53,816 nt of DNA, taken from Calditrichia bacterium. Its GTDB lineage: Bacteria; Calditrichota; Calditrichia; RBG-13-44-9; J075. Position numbers and translations under genes: made by a program. Positions 1 through 7,789 of the stretch are shown here, piece after piece (position 1 is the first letter of the stretch; each line of letters begins with the position of its first letter). The DNA is taken from assembly GCA_028284445.1 (NCBI GenBank), contig JANQRS010000041.1:1-53816 (forward strand). Reading direction: 5' to 3'. The notes beneath the pieces were generated by a model. The model made no database searches. It was not told where the DNA came from and was given only the letters and a program-made list of their open reading frames with translations.

Positions 1-91
1 CAAGCATCAAGCATCAAGCATCAAGCATCAAGCATCAAGCATCAAGCATCAAGCATCAAGCATCAAGCATCAAGCATCAAGCATCAAGCAT
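1..91. repeat. Heptamer tandem repeat (CAAGCAT)x13
   Basis: Thirteen perfect copies of the 7-bp unit CAAGCAT run from the window edge to position 91, so the array may continue outside. It stops 3-4 bp before the AAGGAG ribosome-binding site (95-100) of the DUF1080 gene, so it lies in that gene's 5' leader or promoter. A 7-bp unit in noncoding DNA can change length by slippage without breaking a frame. A second array with a different 7-bp unit precedes fumC at 40296. Cyanobacterial heptameric STRR repeats are the nearest known analogue; the function here is unknown. Confidence 0.97.
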
Positions 92-105
92 CAAAAGGAG
101 ACAAA

Positions 106-1491
106 ATGAAACGATTCCTGGCTATGGCCATACTTTGTCTGTTGACTTTGCCCGCGGCAGCAGACAAAGATGGCTGGAAAGATCTTTTCAATGGTAAGAA
201 TCTGAAGGGCTGGAAAATCCTGAACGGCAGTGCGGAATACCATGTAGAAGATGGCGTCATCGTCGGCGTTAGTAAATTGAAAACCCGAAATACATTCCTG
301 GCTACCAAAAAGGACTACTCGGACTTCATACTTGAATACGAAGTCAAAATGGAAGATGGATTGAATTCCGGTGTGCAGATTCGCAGTCTAAGTCGCAAGG
401 ATTATTATGAAGGGGCTGTTCATGGCTATCAGGTTGAACTGGACGCCTCGCCTCGAGCCTGGTCCGGCGGCATCTACGATGAGTCTCGTCGCGGGTGGCT
501 CTATCCGCTTGAGTATAATCCGGCGTCCAAGACAGCCTACCGGCATAATGACTGGAATAAATTTCGCGTTGAGGCAATTGGCTCAGATATACGGGTCTGG
601 CTCAATGGCGTCCAGACTGTGCATCTTATTGACGACATGACTGCAAAAGGATTCATCGCACTGCAGGTGCATGGGATTGGCAACGATTCATCGAAAGTCG
701 GCAAGACAGTCAGCTTCCGAAATATTCGTATCAAGACCAAAGATCTCTCTGATTCGTCGATGCCCTTGGATAAGACCATCCGCCAGGTCAGTTACCGCAA
801 TAATAAGCTGACCGCACATGAAGTGGCGCAAGGATGGAAGCTGCTCTGGGATGGCAAAACAACAGCTGGTTGGCGCGGTGCGCGGCTCGACAAATTTCCT
901 AATTTTGGATGGACGATTGAAGACGGCGTTTTAACCGTTGAAAAAAGCGATGGGGGAGAGTCAACGCACGGTGGTGATATAGTGACGGTCGAAACATACG
1001 GCAACTTTGAACTGGAGGTCGATTTCAAGATTACCAAAGGAGCCAATAGTGGTATCAAATACTTTGTGGATACCGATCTGAATAAGGGGCCGGGTTCATC
1101 GATTGGATGCGAATTTCAAATTCTGGATGATCAACATCATCCGGATGCAAAGCAGGGAGTTGACGGTAATCGCACTCTGGCGTCTCTATATGACCTGATT
1201 ACGGCAAATGCACATATGTTTGTCCCAACCGAATCTACCCCAAAACGCAACAATCGGCTTGGCTGGAATCGGGCTCGGGTTGTGGTAAATGGAGCCGTCG
1301 TTTCGCACCACCTCAACGGCGTCAAGGTGGTGGAATACGATAGGAGCACCCAGATGTGGAAGGCGCTGGTTGCGTACAGTAAATACCGGAAGTGGCCTAA
1401 TTTTGGGGAGCATGCCAGTGGCCATATCCTTTTGCAGGATCATGGTGATGAAGTGTCTTTTAGAAATATTAAGATTCGCGAATTGAATTAA
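106..1491 (+). CDS. Exported protein with two DUF1080 (3-keto-disaccharide hydrolase-type) domains
   Basis: A 461-residue protein with a Sec signal peptide (MKRFLAMAILCLLTLPAAA, cleavage near residue 20). Two tandem DUF1080/LamG-like jelly-roll domains follow, about residues 22-210 and 243-460; each opens with a 'GWK-L-(F/W)-(N/D)GK' block (GWKDLFNGK and GWKLLWDGK) and carries an 'xxVEDGVIVG/TIEDGVLTV' strand. Members of this family hydrolyse 3-keto-glycosides in the alternative glycan pathway known from Bacteroides; most proteins have one such domain, so the duplication is of note. The start is fixed by AAGGAG at 95-100. The next gene, 65 bp downstream, is a Tat-exported Gfo/Idh/MocA oxidoreductase, the expected partner that would make the keto sugar. 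Substrate unknown. Confidence 0.88.
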   Translation: MKRFLAMAILCLLTLPAAADKDGWKDLFNGKNLKGWKILNGSAEYHVEDGVIVGVSKLKTRNTFLATKKDYSDFILEYEVKMEDGLNSGVQIRSLSRKDYYEGAVHGYQVELDASPRAWSGGIYDESRRGWLYPLEYNPASKTAYRHNDWNKFRVEAIGSDIRVWLNGVQTVHLIDDMTAKGFIALQVHGIGNDSSKVGKTVSFRNIRIKTKDLSDSSMPLDKTIRQVSYRNNKLTAHEVAQGWKLLWDGKTTAGWRGARLDKFPNFGWTIEDGVLTVEKSDGGESTHGGDIVTVETYGNFELEVDFKITKGANSGIKYFVDTDLNKGPGSSIGCEFQILDDQHHPDAKQGVDGNRTLASLYDLITANAHMFVPTESTPKRNNRLGWNRARVVVNGAVVSHHLNGVKVVEYDRSTQMWKALVAYSKYRKWPNFGEHASGHILLQDHGDEVSFRNIKIRELN

Positions 1492-1556
1492 TCTGGCATG
1501 CCTGAATCTGCTAATGAATTTAATCAGGTCGCATAAACTGAGAAAGAGGATCAGAA

Positions 1557-2894
1557 ATGAAAGAGAAAATGAACCGGCGAACATTTGTGAAAACGACAGC
1601 TGGTGCTACCGCTCTGATGGCGTTGGGGGCCAAACCGATGTCCGCAAAAAGCTATAGCCGTATTCTGGGCGCCAATGATCGCGTCCACTTTGCCGTGGCC
1701 GGCTTGCGCAGTCGCGGTAACGGCTTGCGGGATTCTATCGCTGCATGCGAAAACACGACCATCAGTCATATTTGCGATGTGGATACGCGTGAATTGGATA
1801 AATTCTCTGCGCGAGTTGTCGAGCAATTTGGCGAGAAACCCAAGGCCAGTCAGGATATTCGGGAAGTGGTAGCGGACAAGGATGTGGATGCCCTGGCGAT
1901 TGCAACCCCCGATCACTGGCATGCGCCGATGTCAATTATGGGCCTGCAAAACGGTAAACATGTTTATGTTGAAAAGCCTTGCAGTCACAACCCGCATGAA
2001 GGCGAGCTCCTGATTAAGGCTGCCAAAAAGTATGATGCTTTGATCCAGATGGGAAATCAGCAGCGCTCTTCACCACATACCATAAAAATCATGAAGCGGA
2101 TTCACGACGGCCTGATCGGTGAAGCCTACATGGGTAAGGCCTGGTATAGCAATATTCGTGGTCCAATTGGCGTTGGCAAGGAGGTGCCGGTGCCTGACTA
2201 TCTTAATTGGGAACTGTTCCAGGGCCCTGCACCACGGGTAGCATATCGGGACAACGTACATCCTTATAATTGGCATTGGTTCTGGACCTGGGGCACCGGT
2301 GAAACCCTGAATAATGGTACTCACGAAGTTGATCTTTGCCGATGGGCACTGCAGGTTGACTATCCGCACAGGGTGACCAGTAGCGGCGGTCGCTATCATT
2401 ACAAGGATGATTGGCAATTTTATGACACCTTGATTACAAATTATGAATATGACAACAAGATGATCAGCTGGGAGTCGAAAAGCTGTCAGGGTATGAAGTT
2501 TTTTAAACGCGGCCGGGGTGTGACGATTCACGGCACCGAAGGCACTGTATTGCTGGATCGCGATGGCTTTGAAGTTTACAATCTGAACGAAGAATTGCTC
2601 GAGCGCTATAGCAAATCCGAGAAGGATGAATCGATGGGGCTGGTCGGTGGCGGCCCGATGACGACCGCCCATTTCAAGAATTTTCTCGCGGCCATTCGTC
2701 GTGGCGAAGTTCTCCGCTCTCCAATCGAAGACGCAAATGTCAGCGTCACCATGCTGCATCTTTCAAATATCGCTTGGAAAGTCGGGACATCACTGGACCT
2801 TGATCCGGGCAACGGACACATCCTCTATAATCCTGCTGCCAAGGCGATGTGGGCCCGTGACTATGAACCTGGATGGGAGCCAAAATTGGGCTGA
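1557..2894 (+). CDS. Tat-exported Gfo/Idh/MocA family oxidoreductase
   Basis: A 445-residue NAD(P)-dependent sugar oxidoreductase. The N-terminus has a twin-arginine signal (R7-R8 in MNRRTFVK, then a hydrophobic Ala-rich stretch to about residue 30), meaning export in folded form with cofactor. The Rossmann part starts near residue 42 (VHFAVAGLRSRGNG), and the family signature EKP is at 139-141 (YVEKPCSHN). The C-terminal alpha/beta domain contains the 'NNGTHEVDLCRW' helix typical of this family. Two ATGs are available (1557 and 1569); 1557 has an AAGAGGA site just before it, but 1569 (MNRRTFVK) would also preserve the Tat motif. It follows the DUF1080 gene at 65 bp, most likely in one transcript. 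It probably oxidises C3 of a glycoside in the periplasm; the substrate cannot be read from sequence. Confidence 0.88.
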   Translation: MKEKMNRRTFVKTTAGATALMALGAKPMSAKSYSRILGANDRVHFAVAGLRSRGNGLRDSIAACENTTISHICDVDTRELDKFSARVVEQFGEKPKASQDIREVVADKDVDALAIATPDHWHAPMSIMGLQNGKHVYVEKPCSHNPHEGELLIKAAKKYDALIQMGNQQRSSPHTIKIMKRIHDGLIGEAYMGKAWYSNIRGPIGVGKEVPVPDYLNWELFQGPAPRVAYRDNVHPYNWHWFWTWGTGETLNNGTHEVDLCRWALQVDYPHRVTSSGGRYHYKDDWQFYDTLITNYEYDNKMISWESKSCQGMKFFKRGRGVTIHGTEGTVLLDRDGFEVYNLNEELLERYSKSEKDESMGLVGGGPMTTAHFKNFLAAIRRGEVLRSPIEDANVSVTMLHLSNIAWKVGTSLDLDPGNGHILYNPAAKAMWARDYEPGWEPKLG

Positions 2895-2993
2895 GACGTC
2901 ATTTAAATGCAAAAAGAAGATTTCGTAATCTGCAGTACAGCTGTCACCTCAATGAACAGCTTATATTTGCGTATCAGTGGTTCACGCCGCAAT

Positions 2994-3036
2994 AGAGGCC
3001 TCCCGTATCACCGGCCTCTTTGCGTGCGGGGTTTTA
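2994..3036 (+). terminator. Weak hairpin terminator after the Gfo/Idh gene
   Basis: Two alternative pairings are visible: AGAGGCC (2994-3000) with GGCCTCT (3013-3019), or CCCGTA (3002-3007) with TGCGGG (3025-3030, one G-T pair) followed by GTTTTA. The second has the layout of a short intrinsic terminator. It lies 100 bp past the stop codon. Confidence 0.4.
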
Positions 3037-3042
3037 GTAAAT

Positions 3043-3085
3043 CCTCAGTCTCTCCCGGAAATGGATGAGCTGAGGGTTTTCTTTT
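3043..3085 (+). terminator. Hairpin with T-rich tail
   Basis: CCTCAG (3043-3048) pairs with CTGAGG (3070-3075), followed by GTTTTCTTTT. The 21-nt loop is long and the stem only 6 bp, so this is a modest candidate that could end the DUF1080-oxidoreductase transcript. Confidence 0.45.
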
Positions 3086-3242
3086 GTACTCCATTCCATG
3101 TCTTCTGATATTCTGTCTTCGGATTATTATCGTAGCACATCAAATGCGTAATGTGGCTGCAATGCGCCTGCAATATCATTTTGCCATCTTTTCGATGATT
3201 CTCGTGATTGGTGGGTCACGGGGAAATGAATCTACCTCTTGG

Positions 3243-3281
3243 CGCTCCCGGAGCCTCCTGAGCCGGGAGCGTGTCTTTTTT
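3243..3281 (+). terminator. Strong intrinsic terminator, no gene immediately upstream
   Basis: CGCTCCCGG (3243-3251) and CCGGGAGCG (3263-3271) form a perfect 9-bp GC-rich stem with an 11-nt loop, followed by a run of six T (3276-3281). It is about 350 bp downstream of the nearest stop codon, with other hairpins in between, so it may end a separate small transcript. Confidence 0.75.
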
Positions 3282-3435
3282 ATGACCGCTGATTGGTTGC
3301 TTTTGATGATCCAGAAAACCTTTGGATCTACGACCCAAAATGCCTATTTTCTCTCCCAATAATTTAGTATGATCAGATATGAAGTTGACGGACTTCAAGA
3401 GGAATAAACCTGCCCAATCTCAAACACTCAAATCG

Positions 3436-3464
3436 TTGACTTACCCCATTGGCTAAACTCTGAT
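3436..3464 (+). promoter_or_regulatory. Candidate promoter of the FKBP gene
   Basis: TTGACT (3436-3441), 17-bp spacer, TCTGAT (3459-3464). The -35 is good, the -10 only fair. It gives a leader of roughly 105 nt before the ATG at 3579. Confidence 0.4.
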
Positions 3465-3472
3465 TGAGAAAC

Positions 3473-3484
3473 GTAACCGGTTGC
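3473..3484. promoter_or_regulatory. LacI-type palindrome at the FKBP promoter
   Basis: GTAACCGGTTGC has the CG-centred dyad typical of LacI/CcpA-family operators and would sit at about +1 to +13 of the promoter above. No LacI-family regulator is present in the window, so this is only a pattern match. Confidence 0.25.
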
Positions 3485-3578
3485 GGAAGGCGACGTATTG
3501 CAGCGCCAGTACGGCCGGAATTCATTGGAGAGAAGGTTGACTGTCGATTTATATCGAGAATTCAGAAAGGAATTAAAT

Positions 3579-4289
3579 ATGAAGTGGTTTGTTGCATTAT
3601 TCATCGCCGGGCTATTGCTGGTTGCCGGTTGCGGCCAGAACAGCGCTACACCGACAAATGTGAGCATCGCAAGTGAAGACGATTCAATTAGTTATGCCCT
3701 GGGTTATCAAATCGGACTGAACGTACAGAGTGGTTCCGATATTATTGATCAGTCTATTCTTATTGCCGGTATGAAAGACGCCATGGCTGAAGGTGAATGC
3801 CTGATTGGCGAGCAAAACGTACGTCCACATTTACAAGCCTTCCAGCGGAAAATTGGTGAACGTCAACAAGCGGAAGCTGCTGCTGTTGCCGAGGCGAATA
3901 AGGATGCCGAAGCTGAATTTCTTGCCGCAAACAAAGAAAAAGGAGGCGTTGTTCAGATGCCGAGCGGTCTTCAGTATAAAGTGATCACCGAAGGCAGTGG
4001 ACCGAAGCCGGTAGATACCGACAAGGTCAAGGTGCACTATACCGGCCGCCTCATCGATGGCACCAAATTTGATAGCTCATATGACACCAACAAGCCAGCT
4101 GAATTTCAAGTGCGCGGTGTTATCAAGGGATGGACAGAAGCGCTGCAGCAGATGCCAGTCGGTTCAAAGTGGGAACTATATATCCCGTCCCGCCTTGCCT
4201 ATGGCGCACGTCAAAGAGGGCAGCACATTACGCCGCATTCAATGCTGATTTTCGACATTGAATTACTCGAAATCGTAACGGATAAGTAG
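3579..4289 (+). CDS. FKBP-type peptidyl-prolyl cis-trans isomerase lipoprotein
   Basis: With the ATG at 3579 the product has 236 residues and a lipoprotein signal (MKWFVALFIAGLLLVAGC, lipobox LVAGC, lipidated Cys18). AGAAAGGAA just before this ATG supports the start; the frame is open further upstream but without a ribosome-binding site. Next comes an FKBP_N dimerisation-type region (DDSISYALGYQIG... near residues 35-80), a charged Ala/Glu/Lys-rich linker helix (about 90-125), and the FKBP catalytic domain (VKVHYTGRLIDGTKFDSS and the closing LIFDIELLEI). It is most like FkpA/FklB/Mip proteins, which fold proteins in the periplasm. Membrane-anchored, probably monocistronic, with its own candidate promoter. 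Confidence 0.9.
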   Translation: MKWFVALFIAGLLLVAGCGQNSATPTNVSIASEDDSISYALGYQIGLNVQSGSDIIDQSILIAGMKDAMAEGECLIGEQNVRPHLQAFQRKIGERQQAEAAAVAEANKDAEAEFLAANKEKGGVVQMPSGLQYKVITEGSGPKPVDTDKVKVHYTGRLIDGTKFDSSYDTNKPAEFQVRGVIKGWTEALQQMPVGSKWELYIPSRLAYGARQRGQHITPHSMLIFDIELLEIVTDK

Positions 4290-4414
4290 GCGAAAAAAAT
4301 AAGAATGAGATAAACGGTGCGCCAGGTCTCTCCGTCATATAGAGCGATATATGCATCTTTACGACCGGCGCGGCGTTTAAGAGTTTTTGTCGCAGCACGT
4401 TCTCTGGATAGGTA

Positions 4415-5647
4415 ATGAAACAATTGTATCAAAAGAGTCTTCTGGACAACGGAATTACTGTTGTGACAGAACGTTTGCCCTATGTACGCTCGATTTCCCT
4501 CGGCGTGTGGATCAAAACCGGGACTAGGTTTGAAGCTGAGGCAAATAATGGTGTGGCGCATTTCCTGGAACACATGATGTTCAAAGGTACTGAGCGACGC
4601 TCACCACGAGACATCGCCCGCAGTCTTGAATCGCTTGGTGGCCAGTTAAATGCCTTTACCGGCAAAGAGCAAACTTGCTATTATGTCGAGATTCTTGATG
4701 AGCATCTGGAGCCGGCAATTGATGTATTGGCGGACATCCTTTGCCATTCAACTTTTCCGACGCATGAAATTGACAAAGAGCGTGAAGTTATCCTTGAAGA
4801 AATTCGCAGCCTTGAGGATACGCCTGATGAACTGGTTCAGGATTACTTCATTGAGCGCCTGTTTCCCGGACATAGCCTCGGTTATCAGATTCTTGGCAGT
4901 GCCGAGACAGTGGGCCGTTTAACGCAGCAGGATATTGAATCATTCTACGACGAACATTATCGATGCGCGAATATTGTTATCGCTGCGGCCGGAAATGTCG
5001 ACCATGAAAGACTGTTGCAGCTCTGCAATGAGCACTTTGTTTTTCCTGAAGGCGGGGAAACACCATCGTTGTCGCCACCGAGCGACAAAGCAAGTGGAGA
5101 TGTGATCATCGAAATGCCGATCCATCAAACCCATATTTGCCTGGGGTTGCCGGCGTTGGCTTACGCAGACCCGCGCCGTATGGATCTTCTCATTTTGAAT
5201 AGCATACTGGGCAACGGCATGGGGTCCCGCTTGTTCCAGAATGTTCGTGAAAAACACGGCCTGGCATATGGCATTTATTCATTCCTCGACTTCTTTCATG
5301 ATGAAGGTGTTTTGGGGATTTATGTCGGCGTTCCGAAAAAAAAGTATGATTTTGCTCTCGATTTGCTTAGGGCTGAATTAAATCAGCTTACGCAAGAGCC
5401 GGTAGATGCGGTAGAACTTGGCGAGGCGAAGTCGCAGCTAAAGGGAAATATTGTGCTGGGGCTCGAAAGTTCTGCAAACAGAATGCATCGTTTGGCGATG
5501 ATGGAGATTTATCGGGGTAGTTATATTTCCCTGGATGAGGCGATTCAGCGCATCGAAGAAGTTAGTGCTGAAAATCTCTTCGAAACCTCCGGTGAAGTTA
5601 TCCAGGCGCAGCGATTACTGAACGTGACGCTGATTCCCGATGCCTGA
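4415..5647 (+). CDS. M16 family zinc metallopeptidase (processing-peptidase-like)
   Basis: A 410-residue insulinase-family protein, the usual length for bacterial homologues of mitochondrial processing peptidase (YmxG/PqqL-small type). The inverted zinc motif HxxEH is at H49-F-L-E52-H53 within 'NNGVAHFLEHMMFKGT', and the third ligand region 'EREVILEEIRSLEDTPDE' follows about 75 residues later. The C-terminal half keeps the substrate-clamp segment 'LGNGMGSRLFQNVREKHGLAYGIYS'. There is no signal peptide, so it is predicted to be cytoplasmic. The 125 bp before it contain no convincing promoter and no strong ribosome-binding site (the ATG follows CTGGATAGGTA). In many FCB genomes it sits in housekeeping neighbourhoods; its substrates here are unknown. 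Confidence 0.92.
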   Translation: MKQLYQKSLLDNGITVVTERLPYVRSISLGVWIKTGTRFEAEANNGVAHFLEHMMFKGTERRSPRDIARSLESLGGQLNAFTGKEQTCYYVEILDEHLEPAIDVLADILCHSTFPTHEIDKEREVILEEIRSLEDTPDELVQDYFIERLFPGHSLGYQILGSAETVGRLTQQDIESFYDEHYRCANIVIAAAGNVDHERLLQLCNEHFVFPEGGETPSLSPPSDKASGDVIIEMPIHQTHICLGLPALAYADPRRMDLLILNSILGNGMGSRLFQNVREKHGLAYGIYSFLDFFHDEGVLGIYVGVPKKKYDFALDLLRAELNQLTQEPVDAVELGEAKSQLKGNIVLGLESSANRMHRLAMMEIYRGSYISLDEAIQRIEEVSAENLFETSGEVIQAQRLLNVTLIPDA

Positions 5648-5714
5648 TCAAGCTGTTTGCCCGCCGTGGGTGTGAGGACTAATTCCTCTATGTTTTATTT
5701 GTTGTGGAGAGTAT

Positions 5715-6830
5715 ATGAATTTTGGCGTACCGCTGGAAATAAGAAACCATGAAAACAGGGTAGGGGCGGTTCCGTTTGTCGTCGATGCGCTTGTCAAACG
5801 CGGACATCAGGTCTATGTCGAAACCAATGCCGGTCTCAAAAGCCAATATCCTGATGAAGAGTATGAAAAATCCGGCGCCACGATTGTCCCGTCTCCCGAA
5901 AAACTCTATGGACAAAGCGATATCATTCTAAAAGTCCGCGCACCAAAACCGGTTGAGTATGATCTGATTCTACCGGAGCATATTATTTGCGGCTATTTCT
6001 ATTTCTCAAGCAATGTCGAGATGGGCAAGTCCCTGATTGGCCGTGGTTGTACTTGCCTCGCATATGATTTGCTGGAAAAATCAAATGGTGATCGCCCGCT
6101 TGTTGAGGTGGAGGGGCAACTGGTTGGTCAGCTGGCAATTCAGCAAGGGGCTCACTATCTGCGATTGCAAAAAGGCGGCCGAGGGGTTCTGCTAGGGGTG
6201 GTACCCGGCGTTGCAGCTGCCCAGGTGGTGATTCTTGGGGCCAGTTCTGCCGGTATCAGCGCGGCACAATATGCGGCGAATCTCGGTGGGCGCATTTATC
6301 TGCTCGATACCGATTACGAATCACTACGCAATGCCCGCGAACGCCTGCCTCAAAATGTTAACACCCTGATTTTTCACGAACAAAATTTCCGAACCATTTT
6401 TCCTACGACTGATTTACTTGTGAATGCAATTGATCGCTATGATCGCGATGCGCCAATGGTGGTCACTAAGGAATCCGTTGCGCTGCTACCCAAAGGGGCC
6501 GTGTTGGTCGATCTGGAAATCGAATTGGGGCGCACTATTGAGACCAGCAAACCGACATCTCATGAGCACCCATCTCTGAACCTCGATGGGGTGACCCATT
6601 ATTGTGTGCCGAATTTGGCGGGTGTTATTCCTGTGACAGCATCTGAAGCGCTGAGCAGCGCGCTGTTACCATATACCAAGCGCCTTGCCCGCATGAGCTC
6701 TCTGGAAGATTTGAGCAAAGATAAATCGTTTACGAGTGGTATTGCCATTTACGAAGGACATGTCGCCAACGCTGAGCTGGCTGCACTTTCAGGAATGATG
6801 CTGTATGAGTTTGACAAATCCCCTGCCTGA
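5715..6830 (+). CDS. Alanine dehydrogenase/PNT-family protein with changed catalytic positions
   Basis: A 371-residue protein with the full AlaDH/transhydrogenase-N fold: N-terminal substrate domain (FGVPLEIRNHENRVGAVP, R15 kept) and NAD domain (VVILGASSAGISAAQYAANLG, about 171-191; D198 follows at the end of the next strand). In M. tuberculosis AlaDH, whose numbering runs almost in register, the key residues are R15, K75, H96 and D270. Here position 75 is Arg (LKVRAP), 96 is Tyr (CGYFYFSSN) and 270 is Glu (VDLEIELGR, where AlaDH has VDxAIDQGG). The fold is clear but alanine dehydrogenase activity is doubtful; it may act on another amino or keto acid. Start: ATG 5715 after GTGGAGAG. Its end overlaps the deacetylase gene by 26 bp, so the two are probably translationally coupled. 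Confidence 0.82.
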   Translation: MNFGVPLEIRNHENRVGAVPFVVDALVKRGHQVYVETNAGLKSQYPDEEYEKSGATIVPSPEKLYGQSDIILKVRAPKPVEYDLILPEHIICGYFYFSSNVEMGKSLIGRGCTCLAYDLLEKSNGDRPLVEVEGQLVGQLAIQQGAHYLRLQKGGRGVLLGVVPGVAAAQVVILGASSAGISAAQYAANLGGRIYLLDTDYESLRNARERLPQNVNTLIFHEQNFRTIFPTTDLLVNAIDRYDRDAPMVVTKESVALLPKGAVLVDLEIELGRTIETSKPTSHEHPSLNLDGVTHYCVPNLAGVIPVTASEALSSALLPYTKRLARMSSLEDLSKDKSFTSGIAIYEGHVANAELAALSGMMLYEFDKSPA

Positions 6831-7656
6831 CGCGGCAGAAGTTCAGCGGCTGATGGAACGCGTCGGCCGCTTGACTATTTTGACGTATCACAAGATCGAC
6901 CCACGGCACGAATTCGGTATCAACGCACTGTCGCCGCGCCGTTTTGAACAGCAAATGCGCTGTCTGGCATCCGAAGGATATCAATCGGTTACTTTTACCG
7001 ACTTGCTTTCGGAACGTGAATTGCCTGCCAAGCCAATTATCCTTACGTTCGATGACGCCTACGAATCTGTTTTTCACAATGCCGCACCGGTTATGGAAAA
7101 ATACGGATTACGCGGGGTCGCATTCGTTATAACGGAATATATCGGTAAACCCAATACCTGGGATGTGAACCTCGGTGGCGTTCACTTTCCGCACATGACC
7201 GTTGCGCAGCTGGAAACCCTCGTTCGAAACGGATGGGAACTCGGCGCCCACACCTGCACCCATCGGGCCCTGGCCAATTTACGTCCGCATTCGCTGCGCT
7301 ATGAAATAGTTCAATCGCGCGACATGCTGGAAGACATTATGAAGTTTCCGCCAGTGAGTATCGCATATCCTTTTGGCTTGCACAATGAAGCGGTGCGCAG
7401 TGTCGCTCGTGAAGCCGGATTTGATTTCGGTTGCGGCAGCGTTTCTCTAGCGGCATTCGCCCCGGATCTGATGAGTCTGGCGCGTGTTCCCGTATACCAG
7501 TTTGAGGGTATGAAAGCCTTTCGCGATAAGCTGCGGCGTCCGGCGCCGCCTTTAACGGAATTGCTGAAATTGTTTTGCCTGGCATACCCGGCTCGTTTGA
7601 CGCCATTCTATCAACGCCTATTTAAACCGGAGCTGTTCTCGCGACGGATACCCTAA
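6805..7656 (+). CDS. Polysaccharide deacetylase (NodB homology, CE4-type)
   Basis: A 283-residue protein. The NodB motifs are visible: motif 1 TFDD at 81-84 (IILTFDDAYES; the two Asp are the catalytic base and a metal ligand) and the metal-binding HxxxH at H149 and H153 (GAHTCTHRAL). The helix 'SIAYPFGLHNEAVRSVAREAGF' is the usual later motif. It lacks an obvious signal peptide, so it is either cytoplasmic or exported by other means; related proteins deacetylate GlcNAc-containing glycans. The start ATG lies inside the end of the AlaDH-like gene (26-bp overlap), suggesting coupled translation and a shared function that is not obvious from either family. Confidence 0.88.
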   Translation: MSLTNPLPDAAEVQRLMERVGRLTILTYHKIDPRHEFGINALSPRRFEQQMRCLASEGYQSVTFTDLLSERELPAKPIILTFDDAYESVFHNAAPVMEKYGLRGVAFVITEYIGKPNTWDVNLGGVHFPHMTVAQLETLVRNGWELGAHTCTHRALANLRPHSLRYEIVQSRDMLEDIMKFPPVSIAYPFGLHNEAVRSVAREAGFDFGCGSVSLAAFAPDLMSLARVPVYQFEGMKAFRDKLRRPAPPLTELLKLFCLAYPARLTPFYQRLFKPELFSRRIP

Positions 7657-7670
7657 CTCGGGATTTTTAC

Positions 7671-7700
7671 TTGAAATAGTTCAAAAATCTGTTGTATATT
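7671..7700 (+). promoter_or_regulatory. Candidate promoter of the MerR-type gene
   Basis: TTGAAA (7671-7676), 18-bp spacer, TATATT (7695-7700). It would give a leader of about 83 nt. The same -10 (G-TATATT) with an 18-bp spacer recurs at 44187-44216. Confidence 0.45.
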
Positions 7701-7789
7701 GCTTAAATATCAAAAATTTATGGAATATGGATGTCCATACGACTGCGATTTGTTGAAAGAACTACGAAATCAAATGACAGGATCGTCAC

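Larger units (their letters stand above)
2895..3578. other. Non-coding interval with three hairpins
   Basis: No convincing gene is present. The interval holds a weak terminator-like structure after the oxidoreductase gene (2994-3036), a second hairpin with a T-rich tail (3043-3085), a strong terminator (3243-3281), and a candidate promoter for the FKBP gene (3436-3464). The 158 bp between the last two hairpins could be a short untranslated transcript: TTGTAC (3084-3089), 17 bp, GATATT (3107-3112) would be its weak promoter. An open frame at 3084-3362 runs straight through the strong terminator, has no ribosome-binding site and no recognisable domain, so I do not call it. Confidence 0.55.

Noticed and set aside
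1..91. Repeat array as CRISPR
   Set aside because: Units are 7 bp and contiguous, with no spacers and no cas genes; this is a simple tandem repeat.
3084..3362. A 92-residue plus-strand open frame
   Set aside because: It runs through a strong terminator, has no ribosome-binding site and no recognisable domain.
5715..6830. Confident call of alanine dehydrogenase (ald)
   Set aside because: The fold matches, but positions 75, 96 and 270 are changed, so I call only the family.
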